A program made the translations under genes and the position numbers. DNA of 5,408 nucleotides from Gammaproteobacteria bacterium (GTDB lineage Bacteria; Pseudomonadota; Gammaproteobacteria; Burkholderiales; Burkholderiaceae_C), in NCBI GenBank assembly GCA_018903185.1, contig JAHIQV010000466.1, positions 1 to 5,408 of the forward strand, read 5' to 3'. Within the stretch, counting starts at the first letter, position 1. Every line of letters begins with the position of its first letter. This document shows positions 1 through 5,408 of the stretch, one piece after another. The notes under the pieces were generated by a model, which ran no database searches, was not told where the DNA came from, and saw nothing but the letters and a program-made list of their open reading frames with translations.

Positions 1-849
1 ACCGTCGAGCTGGCGGCCGCCGTGGTTGCTGACCACGATGGCATCGGCCCCGCTGGCCACAGCGAGCTTGGCGTCTTCCACGTCCATGATGCCTTTGAGG
101 ATCAGCTTGCCGCCCCATTGCTGCTTCACCCAGGCCACGTCTTGCCAGTTCAGCGTCGGGTCGAACTGCTCGTTGGTCCAGGACGCGAGTGAACTCATGT
201 CGCTCACACCCTTCACGTGGCCCACCAGGTTGCGGAAGGTGTGGCGGCGCGTGCCCATCATGCCCAGCACCCAGCGCGGCTTGGTCGCGATGTTGAGCAC
301 GTTGCCCAGCGACGGGATCACCGACGCTCGCATCTTGTTTTTCAAATCCTTGTGGCGCTGGCCGATCACCTGCAGGTCGAGCGTGAGCACCAGCGCGCTG
401 CATTGGGCCACCTTGCAGCGTTCGATCATGCGGGCCATGGCCTCGCGGTCGCGCATCATGTAGAGCTGGAACCAGAACGGCGCGGTGGTGTGTTCGGCCA
501 CGTCTTCGATCGAGCAGATGCTCATGGTCGACAGCGTGAACGGGATGCCGAACCTTTCGCAGGCCTTGGCCGCCTTGATCTCGCCATCGGCGCTCTGCAT
601 GCCCGTCAGCCCCACGGGCGCGATGCACACCGGCATCTTCACGGCCTGGCCCACCATCGTCGTGGCGGTCGTGCGGTTCTCCATGTTCACCGCCACGCGC
701 TGGCGCAGCTTGATCTTCTGGAAATCGTCGCTGTTGGCGCGGTAGGTGCTCTCGGTCCAGGAGCCGGAATCGGCGTAGTCGTAGAACATGCGCGGTACGC
801 GTTTTTTGGCCAGCACGCGCAGGTCTTCGATGGTGGTGATCACGGTCAT
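1..849 (-). CDS. FMN-dependent alpha-hydroxy-acid dehydrogenase/oxidase (L-lactate dehydrogenase-like), 3' end cut by window
   Basis: Belongs to the glycolate oxidase / LldD / mandelate dehydrogenase family, which oxidises an L-2-hydroxy acid to the 2-oxo acid with FMN; bacterial LldD-type members pass electrons to the respiratory chain. The first 283 residues are present; family members are about 380, so roughly 100 residues (end of the TIM barrel) lie beyond position 1. By alignment from memory with spinach glycolate oxidase, active-site and FMN residues are present: Tyr25 in FYDYADSG, the APVG FMN loop at 77-80, Tyr130 in FQLY, Thr156 and Asp158 in LTLD, Arg165, Lys252 in LILKG, and His276/Arg279 in SNHGGRQLDG. 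The ATG at 849 is preceded by GGAGA at 7-nt spacing, and the next stop upstream in frame is close, so the start is secure. Transcribed away from the secreted-protein gene. The substrate (lactate, glycolate, mandelate or other) cannot be fixed from this part. No break is seen in the visible frame. Confidence 0.95.
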   Translation of the reverse strand, partial: MTVITTIEDLRVLAKKRVPRMFYDYADSGSWTESTYRANSDDFQKIKLRQRVAVNMENRTTATTMVGQAVKMPVCIAPVGLTGMQSADGEIKAAKACERFGIPFTLSTMSICSIEDVAEHTTAPFWFQLYMMRDREAMARMIERCKVAQCSALVLTLDLQVIGQRHKDLKNKMRASVIPSLGNVLNIATKPRWVLGMMGTRRHTFRNLVGHVKGVSDMSSLASWTNEQFDPTLNWQDVAWVKQQWGGKLILKGIMDVEDAKLAVASGADAIVVSNHGGRQLDG

Positions 850-856
850 GGGTTTG

Positions 857-861
857 TCTCC
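857..861 (-). promoter_or_regulatory. Ribosome binding site of the hydroxy-acid dehydrogenase gene
   Basis: On the minus strand this reads GGAGA, 7 nt before the ATG at 849. It supports that start over any GTG further upstream. Confidence 0.75.
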
Positions 862-933
862 GGGGTGTCGTTGGGTGAGCTGCACGCGATGTTAGCGAGG
901 CGGGCCGGAAATGGCTTGTGAAAGCGGGACAGT

Positions 934-957
934 GGGGGTTGAAATTTCTGATGCCCC
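934..957. other. Palindrome-centred, AT-rich site in the divergent intergenic region; possible operator
   Basis: The stretch has a perfect 8-bp palindrome, GAAATTTC (941-948), flanked by GGGGG on the left (934-938) and CCCC on the right (954-957). It is a rare AT-rich island in the 202-bp gap between two divergent genes. That position suits a regulator binding site acting on either gene. The match to any named regulator is unknown, and the flanking G/C runs are not equally spaced from the centre (2 nt against 5 nt), so the outer symmetry is imperfect. No convincing -35/-10 pair was found for the minus-strand gene in this gap. Confidence 0.25.
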
Positions 958-987
958 AACCGGGGGATGTCGCCGCGCCGAAGCGCC

Positions 988-1016
988 TTGGAGGCGTCAG
1001 GCGCCCGGCGTATCAT
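988..1016 (+). promoter_or_regulatory. Putative sigma-70 promoter of the secreted-protein gene
   Basis: A -35-like TTGGAG (988-993) is followed after exactly 17 nt by a -10-like TATCAT (1011-1016), which matches TATAAT at five of six positions. Transcription would start near 1023, leaving a leader of about 30 nt before the ATG at 1052. The -35 box matches the consensus at only three positions. The -10 box overlaps a perfect palindrome, ATCATGAT (1012-1019). Predicted by eye only. Confidence 0.45.
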
Positions 1017-1040
1017 GATCTGGCTGGGAGCCCACGCACC

Positions 1041-1046
1041 GGAGGA
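1041..1046 (+). promoter_or_regulatory. Ribosome binding site of the secreted-protein gene
   Basis: GGAGGA is a near-perfect Shine-Dalgarno sequence. GGAGG ends 6 nt before the ATG at 1052, which fixes that start and suggests efficient translation. Confidence 0.85.
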
Positions 1047-1051
1047 ACACC

Positions 1052-2362
1052 ATGACGCACCGTTTTTCGAAGCACGCTGTTCAAGTCCTTCAACCCCTGG
1101 CGGCTGCGGCCGCGCTGGCGCTGGCGCCGATGGTGGCGCAGGCGCAGACGGCGCCCACGCAATTGTGGGTTGACCTGTCCACCTCCACCATGCCCGGCAT
1201 GCCCGACATGTTGCAGGGCGGTGTTGGCGGCATGATCGGCGGACTCTTCGGTGGCGGTCGTGGCGGTGGCGGCTCGCAGACCTACGGCCACGCCAGCGGC
1301 CGTTTCATCCAGCAGGGCAGCGGACCCAGCCTGACCGGCGCCTTTCCGCCCAACCGCGTGATCGACCTCGCGCTCTACAACCCGCGCCAACCCGGCGTTG
1401 AGGCGGCGCTCGCGATCCCGCCAACCATGGGCATGGGCGAGCAGCTGCCGCTGGTGCCGCCCAGCCCGGGTTTCAAGGAGCCGGGTGACAGCGCTCCCGG
1501 CGAGGTGCCCGAGGTCAAGGGCCGCCTGCTGGTGTACTGGGGTTGCGGCGACAAGGTGCGCCCCGGCCAGCCCAAGGTGATCAACCTCGCCAGCAACCCG
1601 GCCCAGTGGGCGCCGGTGCTGGCCGGGCGGCACGCGCCCGAGCGCGCCGCCAAGGTGGGCGCGCAGCACGCGCTCTACCCCAACGAGAAGAACACCGTGA
1701 ACCCGAAGGCCGACACCTCGCTCGTGGGCGAACACCAGGTGCGCGGCGAAGGCGTGCCTGAGTCCATGCGCTTCCAGCTGGCCGAGCGGCAGGACCTCAT
1801 GTCCGCCATCCGCCTGCAGAGCCAGGGGCAGCTCACGGAGAGCATCCAGCTGAGCTGGCTGACCGTGCCGCGCGCCCACGCCTACCACCTGCACGCCATG
1901 GGCGCGGTGGGGCAGGACATGGTGCTCTGGTCCAGCGCAGACAACGGCGACGCCGGGCTCGGCCTGTTCGACTACCTCACCGAAAGCACCAGTGCCAAGT
2001 GGGTGAAAGACAAGGTGCTGCTGTCGCCGGGCACCACCGAGTGCGCCGTGCCGCAGGGCATCTTTGCGAGCCCGGGGGGCGAGGCGGGCGGCGCCATGTT
2101 GCGCATGATCGCCTACGGCCCCGAGAGCACCCTGAGCCACCCGGCGCGCCCGGCCAATGCGCCCAAGTCCTGGCAGCCGGAGTGGACGGTGCGCGTGCGC
2201 ACCAAGAGCCAGACCATGGCGATGCTGGGCATGGACATGGGGGGCATGGCCGGCGGCAGCGAGAGCAGCAGCGACAGCGCTCCCGCCGAGGCGCCGGAAG
2301 AGAAGCCCTCGGGTCTGCCCGGCGCGGCCGGCAGCATCCTGCGCGGCATCTTCGGCCGCTGA
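1052..2362 (+). CDS. Uncharacterised secreted (periplasmic) protein with glycine-rich and methionine-rich segments
   Basis: 436 residues, function unknown. The N-terminus is a classical Sec signal peptide: basic MTHRFSKH, an Ala/Leu core at about 16-26, and a likely cleavage in VAQA|QT after residue 31. The mature protein has a Gly-rich segment at 56-74 (GGVGGMIGGLFGGGRGGGG), then a compact-looking region of about 75-385 containing GRLLVYWGCGDKVRPGQP (YWGCG at 162-166) and a beta-rich LSWLTVPRAHAYHLHAMG stretch. A low-complexity Ser/Ala/Glu/Pro linker (about 401-420) precedes a short terminal GAAGSILRGIFGR. Only two cysteines exist, Cys165 and Cys331, which could form one disulfide after export. 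Methionines cluster at 47-53, 126-128 and 389-399. The strong SD and a plausible promoter suggest a free-standing expressed gene. I recall similar YWGCG-bearing hypothetical proteins in proteobacteria but can name no characterised family. Outer-membrane association or metal binding are guesses. Confidence 0.9.
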   Translation: MTHRFSKHAVQVLQPLAAAAALALAPMVAQAQTAPTQLWVDLSTSTMPGMPDMLQGGVGGMIGGLFGGGRGGGGSQTYGHASGRFIQQGSGPSLTGAFPPNRVIDLALYNPRQPGVEAALAIPPTMGMGEQLPLVPPSPGFKEPGDSAPGEVPEVKGRLLVYWGCGDKVRPGQPKVINLASNPAQWAPVLAGRHAPERAAKVGAQHALYPNEKNTVNPKADTSLVGEHQVRGEGVPESMRFQLAERQDLMSAIRLQSQGQLTESIQLSWLTVPRAHAYHLHAMGAVGQDMVLWSSADNGDAGLGLFDYLTESTSAKWVKDKVLLSPGTTECAVPQGIFASPGGEAGGAMLRMIAYGPESTLSHPARPANAPKSWQPEWTVRVRTKSQTMAMLGMDMGGMAGGSESSSDSAPAEAPEEKPSGLPGAAGSILRGIFGR

Positions 2363-2376
2363 ACCGGCGGCGCGCT
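2363..2376. other. 14-bp convergent intergenic gap
   Basis: The plus-strand gene stops at 2362 and the minus-strand gene stops at 2377. GCTGAA (2358-2363) and TTCAGC (2376-2381) form a 6-bp inverted repeat around a 12-nt GC-rich loop, with each stop codon lying in one arm. There is no T-tract on either side, so an intrinsic terminator is not supported; termination probably happens inside the opposing gene or needs Rho. Confidence 0.5.
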
Positions 2377-3954
2377 TCAGCTGGCGGCGGGCAGGGCCTG
2401 CGCCCGCTCGGCTTCCGACAGCGGCTCCAGCCAGCCCAGCTGCTGTTCCAGCACCGCCACGGTGGCTTCCGACGCATCGGCGCCGCGCGCCTGCCGCTCG
2501 GTGATGCGCGCGCGCAGCACGTCCACCGGCGCCTCGCAGGCGAGGATGTGAAACGGCACGCCCGCGCCCTGCGCCAGCGCCGCGAAATCGGCGCGCTCGG
2601 CCGCGCGCAGAAAAGCCGCATCCACCAGCACCGTCCAGCCGTCGGCGAGCAGCATGCGCGCTCGCGACAGCAACGAGGCGTAGGTGTCGACGTGGGCCTG
2701 CGGGCTGTAGAGCCCGGCGTTCAGACCCGAGCCGCTGGCCGCCAGCACGCTCATGCCGTGCAGGCGCTTGCGCTCCACGTCGGAGCGCAGGCGGATCGCG
2801 CGTCCGCTGGTCTCGGCGGCGAGCCAGCGGCTGGAGGCCCAGGTCTTGCCGCTGCCAGAGAGGCCGTGGGTGATGAGCAGTTGCGGTGCGGGTGGGTGGG
2901 CGATGTCGCGCGCCAGCGCGAGGTAGCGCCGGGCTTCGGCCAGACACGCGTCGGCTTCGGGCGAGGCGCCTGCGCCGCCCAGCTGCCCCAGGCGTATCGC
3001 CGCCACCTTGGCGCGCACCCCGGCGCGGTAGCTGGCGAAGAAGGTCCACACGGTGTGCGAAGACACATCGCCGCTCGCATCGAGCCAGGCGCTCAGCAGC
3101 ACGTTGGCCAGGCCGGGGCGGCCGTGGGCCAGCAGGTCCATCCAGACAAAGGCCATGTCGTTGGCCACGTCGATCCAGCGCAAGCCGTCGTTGAACTCGA
3201 TGGCGTCGAAGGGCAAGACCTCGTCCTCGATCAGCACCAGGTTGGCCAGGTGCAGATCGCCATGCCCCTCGCGCACGCGGCCCTTCTGCCGGCGCCGGGA
3301 CAGCAGCGGTTCGATGGCGTTGAAGCGCTGCTCGGTCCAGTCGCTCAGCTCGCGCACCAGGGCGGCGTCGGCGGGGTCGGTCAGGGCCGTGCGCAGGGTG
3401 CTGAAGTTGTCGCGCGGCCAGCGCATGGCCGCGGTCGGGTGGCCCCAGGGGTCACCGTTGCCGGCCACCGCGGCCCGGGCCTGAAACGCCGCCATGCGCC
3501 GCGCCAGCCCGCTCATGTGTTCGGGCGTCAGCGCGCCGCGCTCGCACAGGTGGTCCAGCCGGGCCGCCTCGTCGAAGCGGCGCATCTGCACCGCGAACTC
3601 GATCGCCTGCCCGGCGTCGGCCTTGCCGGGCTCGCCCCAGCGCGGCGCCTCGGGCGTGCCGGCGATGGGCAACACGCCCAGGTAGAGCTGCGTCGCGGGT
3701 TGGTCCAGGTTCTGGAAGCGCCGGTTCACCCGGATCTCGGTCTCGCTGGCCTGGCGGCGCAGGGCCAGGGTGCTGAAATCCATGAAGGGAAAACGCACCG
3801 GCTTCTTGATCTTGTAGGCGAAATCCCCCGCCAGCAACACCCAGGCGCCGTGCGTTTCCATCAGCTCCACGCGCTCCACCGGCTGCGGCTGCACGGCGGC
3901 GTACCGCGCCGGCTCCAGCAGGGCGGTGATCAAGGGCGGCAGCGCATCGTTCAT
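2377..3954 (-). CDS. Bifunctional aminoglycoside-phosphotransferase-like / P-loop ATPase kinase fusion
   Basis: 525 residues from the ATG at 3954. The N-terminal half (about 1-330) is an APH/choline-kinase-like fold of the COG2187 type. It has an early GDFAYKIKKP segment (43-52), typical of this family and likely nucleotide-binding. The catalytic loop HGDLHLAN is at 231-238, with Asp233 the presumed base and Asn238 a metal ligand. It is followed by FDAIEFND at 249-256, where Asp250 takes the Mg-binding position. The C-terminal half (about 358-525) is a P-loop kinase resembling COG0645. It has Walker A GLSGSGKT (364-371), RSDVERKR (390-397) and a hydrophobic strand ending in Asp445 (TVLVDAAF). 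Both nucleotide sites look intact. The fusion is widespread in proteobacteria, but its substrate is not established, and aminoglycoside resistance should not be assumed. Convergent with the secreted-protein gene, divergent from the acyl-CoA synthetase gene. The start is uncertain: a GTG at 3996 (14 residues longer) has AGGA at 7-nt spacing, whereas the ATG has no SD at normal distance. The ATG was preferred because family members, as I recall them, start near LPPLI. Confidence 0.9.
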   Translation of the reverse strand: MNDALPPLITALLEPARYAAVQPQPVERVELMETHGAWVLLAGDFAYKIKKPVRFPFMDFSTLALRRQASETEIRVNRRFQNLDQPATQLYLGVLPIAGTPEAPRWGEPGKADAGQAIEFAVQMRRFDEAARLDHLCERGALTPEHMSGLARRMAAFQARAAVAGNGDPWGHPTAAMRWPRDNFSTLRTALTDPADAALVRELSDWTEQRFNAIEPLLSRRRQKGRVREGHGDLHLANLVLIEDEVLPFDAIEFNDGLRWIDVANDMAFVWMDLLAHGRPGLANVLLSAWLDASGDVSSHTVWTFFASYRAGVRAKVAAIRLGQLGGAGASPEADACLAEARRYLALARDIAHPPAPQLLITHGLSGSGKTWASSRWLAAETSGRAIRLRSDVERKRLHGMSVLAASGSGLNAGLYSPQAHVDTYASLLSRARMLLADGWTVLVDAAFLRAAERADFAALAQGAGVPFHILACEAPVDVLRARITERQARGADASEATVAVLEQQLGWLEPLSEAERAQALPAAS

Positions 3955-3973
3955 GCGAGCCACTGTAAGCCAG

Positions 3974-4007
3974 CTCCCCCTGACGCTGCCTGACACCCTT
4001 CTTTCCT
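3974..4007 (-). promoter_or_regulatory. Alternative ribosome binding sites bearing on the kinase-fusion start
   Basis: Two purine-rich sites occur on the minus strand. AGGA at 4007-4004 lies 7 nt before a GTG at 3996-3994. GGGGGAG at 3980-3974 lies 10 nt before a GTG at 3963-3961 and 19 nt before the ATG at 3954. By spacing alone the GTG starts (539 or 528 residues) have better SD support than the ATG (525 residues). Confidence 0.4.
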
Positions 4008-4058
4008 GGCTGCTTCAGAGGTGAAAATGATTTCCCAGCGACCCCCATAACGACGCCC

Positions 4059-4062
4059 GGAG
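4059..4062 (+). promoter_or_regulatory. Ribosome binding site of the acyl-CoA synthetase gene
   Basis: GGAG lies 9 nt before the ATG at 4072, within the normal range, and supports that start. Confidence 0.65.
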
Positions 4063-4071
4063 ACAGCAACC

Positions 4072-5408
4072 ATGAACCTCGCCCACCTGCTCGAACGCGT
4101 GGCGCTTCAAGAACCTGCGCGCCCCGCCATCTTCAGCGGCGCCCGGTGCGTGGCTACCCACGGCCAGTGGGCAGATCGCGCCGCGCGAGTGGGCGCTCAC
4201 CTTCTATCTGCCGGTCTGGCGCCCGGCGACCGCGTTGTGCTCTTCATGCGCAACCACCCGCGCTACCTGGAGCTGATGTTCGGCGCCTGGTGGGCCGGGC
4301 TGGTGGTGGTGCCGGTCAACGCCAAGCTGCACCTGAAAGAAGTGCAGTGGATCGTGGAGAACTCGGCCGCGCGCTGGGCCTTCGTGACCAGCGACGTGGC
4401 GCCCGACCCTGCGGCGCTCACCGGGCTGGACGGCGTGATGGACGCCGAATCCGCCGCCTGCACCGCGTGGCTGGAAGAGGGCGAAGCCCTGCCCGCCATC
4501 GAAGAACGCGCCGCCGAAGACACCGCCTGGCTGTTCTACACCAGCGGCACCACCGGCCGCCCCAAGGGCGTGATGCTCACGCACCGTAACCTGCTCACCA
4601 TGGGGCTGACCTACTTCAACGACGTGGACGCCATCGCGGCCGGCGACGCCATCGCCTACGCCGCGCCCATGTCGCACGGCGCCGGCCTCTACGCCATCCC
4701 GCACCTCATGGCCGGCGCGCGCCACGTGGTGCCCGCTTCGGGCGGGTTCGATGCGGCCGAGCTGTTTGCGCTCGGCCGGCAGATCGGGCCGCTCTCGCTG
4801 TTTGCCGCGCCCACCATCGTCAAACGCATCGTGGACGAGGCCGAAGCGGCGGGATTGTCGCCAGAGCAGTGCGGCCAGAGCTTCAAGACCATCGTCTACG
4901 GTGGCGCGCCCATGTACGCGGCACACATCCAGCGCGCCCTGCGCGTGATGGGCCCGCGCTTCGTGCAGATCTATGGCCAGGGCGAAAGCCCCATGGTCGG
5001 CACCGCGCTCAGCCGCGAGCACCTGGCCGACGCCGGCCACCCGCGCCACGCCGAACGCCTCGCCTCCGTGGGTGTGGCGCAGACCCCCGTGCGCATCCGC
5101 GTCGCGGGGCCAAGCGGCGAGCCGCTGCCACCGGGCGAGGTGGGCGAAGTGCTGATCCAGGGTGACAGCGTCATGGCCGGCTACTGGCGCAACCCCGAAG
5201 CCAGCGCCGCCGCCGTGCGGCAGAGCTGGCTCTGGACCGGCGACATGGGCGCGCTCGACGTTGACGGCTTTCTGACCCTCAAGGACCGCAGCAAGGACCT
5301 CATCATCAGCGGCGGCAGCAATATCTACCCGCGCGAGGTGGAGGAGGTGCTGCTCACCGCGCCCGGCGTGGCCGAAGTGGCCGTGGTCGGCGCCCCCGAC
5401 CCCGAGTG
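4072..5408 (+). CDS. AMP-forming acyl-CoA synthetase (ANL superfamily fatty-acid/carboxylate-CoA ligase), 3' end cut by window
   Basis: Activates a carboxylic acid as acyl-AMP with ATP and then transfers the acyl group to CoA; probably cytoplasmic. The window holds 445 codons plus two bases; relatives are usually about 500-550 residues. Core motifs appear in order: P-loop A3 YTSGTTGRPKG (156-166), MSHGAG (A4 region), VYGGAPM, A5 YGQGESP (301-307, with Glu305 the presumed Mg/ATP residue), A7 WTGD (388-391) and A8/hinge LKDRSKDLIISGGSNIYP (403-420), where the adenylation/thioesterification domain rotation occurs. The A10 catalytic lysine is downstream of the window. The N-terminus, MNLAHLLERVA, starts at a normal ANL position and has an SD. 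YGQGESPM in place of YGxTE is, as I recall, common in a fatty-acyl-CoA ligase subgroup. Chain length and substrate cannot be read from sequence alone. Transcribed divergently from the kinase-fusion gene, probably the first gene of its unit; partners would lie to the right. Confidence 0.95.
   Translation, partial: MNLAHLLERVALQEPARPAIFSGARCVATHGQWADRAARVGAHLLSAGLAPGDRVVLFMRNHPRYLELMFGAWWAGLVVVPVNAKLHLKEVQWIVENSAARWAFVTSDVAPDPAALTGLDGVMDAESAACTAWLEEGEALPAIEERAAEDTAWLFYTSGTTGRPKGVMLTHRNLLTMGLTYFNDVDAIAAGDAIAYAAPMSHGAGLYAIPHLMAGARHVVPASGGFDAAELFALGRQIGPLSLFAAPTIVKRIVDEAEAAGLSPEQCGQSFKTIVYGGAPMYAAHIQRALRVMGPRFVQIYGQGESPMVGTALSREHLADAGHPRHAERLASVGVAQTPVRIRVAGPSGEPLPPGEVGEVLIQGDSVMAGYWRNPEASAAAVRQSWLWTGDMGALDVDGFLTLKDRSKDLIISGGSNIYPREVEEVLLTAPGVAEVAVVGAPDPE

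Larger units (their letters stand above)
3955..4071. other. Divergent intergenic region between the kinase fusion and the acyl-CoA synthetase
   Basis: About 117 bp that must hold promoters for both divergent genes (75 bp if the kinase starts at the GTG at 3996). It has an AT-richer core with an interrupted inverted repeat, GAAA-ATGA-TTTC (4023-4034). CATAAC (4046-4051) is a weak -10-like candidate for the plus strand but has no -35 partner at proper spacing. No promoter is called. Confidence 0.4.

Noticed and set aside
217..921. Open frame of 234 codons on the plus strand, antisense to the hydroxy-acid dehydrogenase
   Set aside because: The opposite strand encodes a clear FMN enzyme with all key residues. 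This frame is a His/Arg/Ala-rich shadow.
1217..1290. Possible DNA tandem repeat (GGCGGT/GGTGGC runs)
   Set aside because: The pattern comes from consecutive glycine codons in the secreted protein and has no regular period.
1013..3049. Long open frame of 678 codons on the minus strand across the secreted-protein and kinase genes
   Set aside because: It overlaps two well-supported genes, one antisense and one in the same strand but another frame. Its translation is Arg/Ala/Gly/His-rich without domains, as expected for a shadow frame in GC-rich DNA.
2377..3954. Reading the kinase fusion as an aminoglycoside resistance gene
   Set aside because: The APH-like fold is shared with many unrelated kinases, and the COG2187-type fusion is a chromosomal housekeeping-like protein. 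Nothing mobile or resistance-related surrounds it.
2377..3954. Possible zeta-toxin / toxin-antitoxin role, from the P-loop kinase half
   Set aside because: There is no small antitoxin gene beside it (neighbours are a 14-bp convergent gap and a divergent metabolic gene), and the half matches the COG0645 layout better than a zeta toxin.
1999..3993. Open frame of 664 codons on the plus strand, antisense to the kinase fusion
   Set aside because: It mirrors the codon-biased kinase gene almost end to end. The product is low-complexity His/Arg/Gly/Ala/Gln-rich with no motif, and no start signal was recognised.
4204..5049. Open frame of 281 codons on the minus strand, antisense to the acyl-CoA synthetase
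   Set aside because: It lies wholly inside the antisense of a well-conserved ANL enzyme, and its own translation carries no recognisable domain.

Overview
The window is GC-rich bacterial chromosomal DNA with strong third-position G/C bias in every gene. The gene types and protein sequences look like a betaproteobacterium of the Burkholderiales, probably Comamonadaceae-like. That placement is by recollection of similar proteins, not by a search. There is no sign of a mobile element, CRISPR array, tRNA or rRNA.

Layout: four protein genes fill almost all of the sequence, and each points the opposite way from its neighbour (-, +, -, +). At the left edge is the first three quarters of an FMN-dependent alpha-hydroxy-acid (L-lactate/glycolate type) dehydrogenase on the minus strand, cut by the window edge. 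A 202-bp divergent region separates it from an uncharacterised secreted protein of 436 residues on the plus strand. That gene has a good ribosome binding site and a plausible sigma-70 promoter. It ends 14 bp from the end of a convergent minus-strand gene for a two-domain protein: an aminoglycoside-phosphotransferase-like kinase domain fused to a P-loop (AAA/zeta-toxin-like) kinase domain. A second divergent region of about 117 bp leads to a plus-strand AMP-forming acyl-CoA synthetase, cut by the right edge before its C-terminal catalytic lysine.

Because orientation alternates, none of these genes can share an operon with its immediate neighbour inside the window. The two metabolic genes (hydroxy-acid oxidation and acyl-CoA activation) fit a heterotroph that uses organic acids, but nothing in the sequence ties them into one pathway. 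No defence, toxin-antitoxin or biosynthetic-cluster system is visible. The least explained item is the secreted protein. It has three methionine clusters, a glycine-rich segment near the mature N-terminus, a related short Gly/aliphatic segment at the extreme C-terminus, and only two cysteines.
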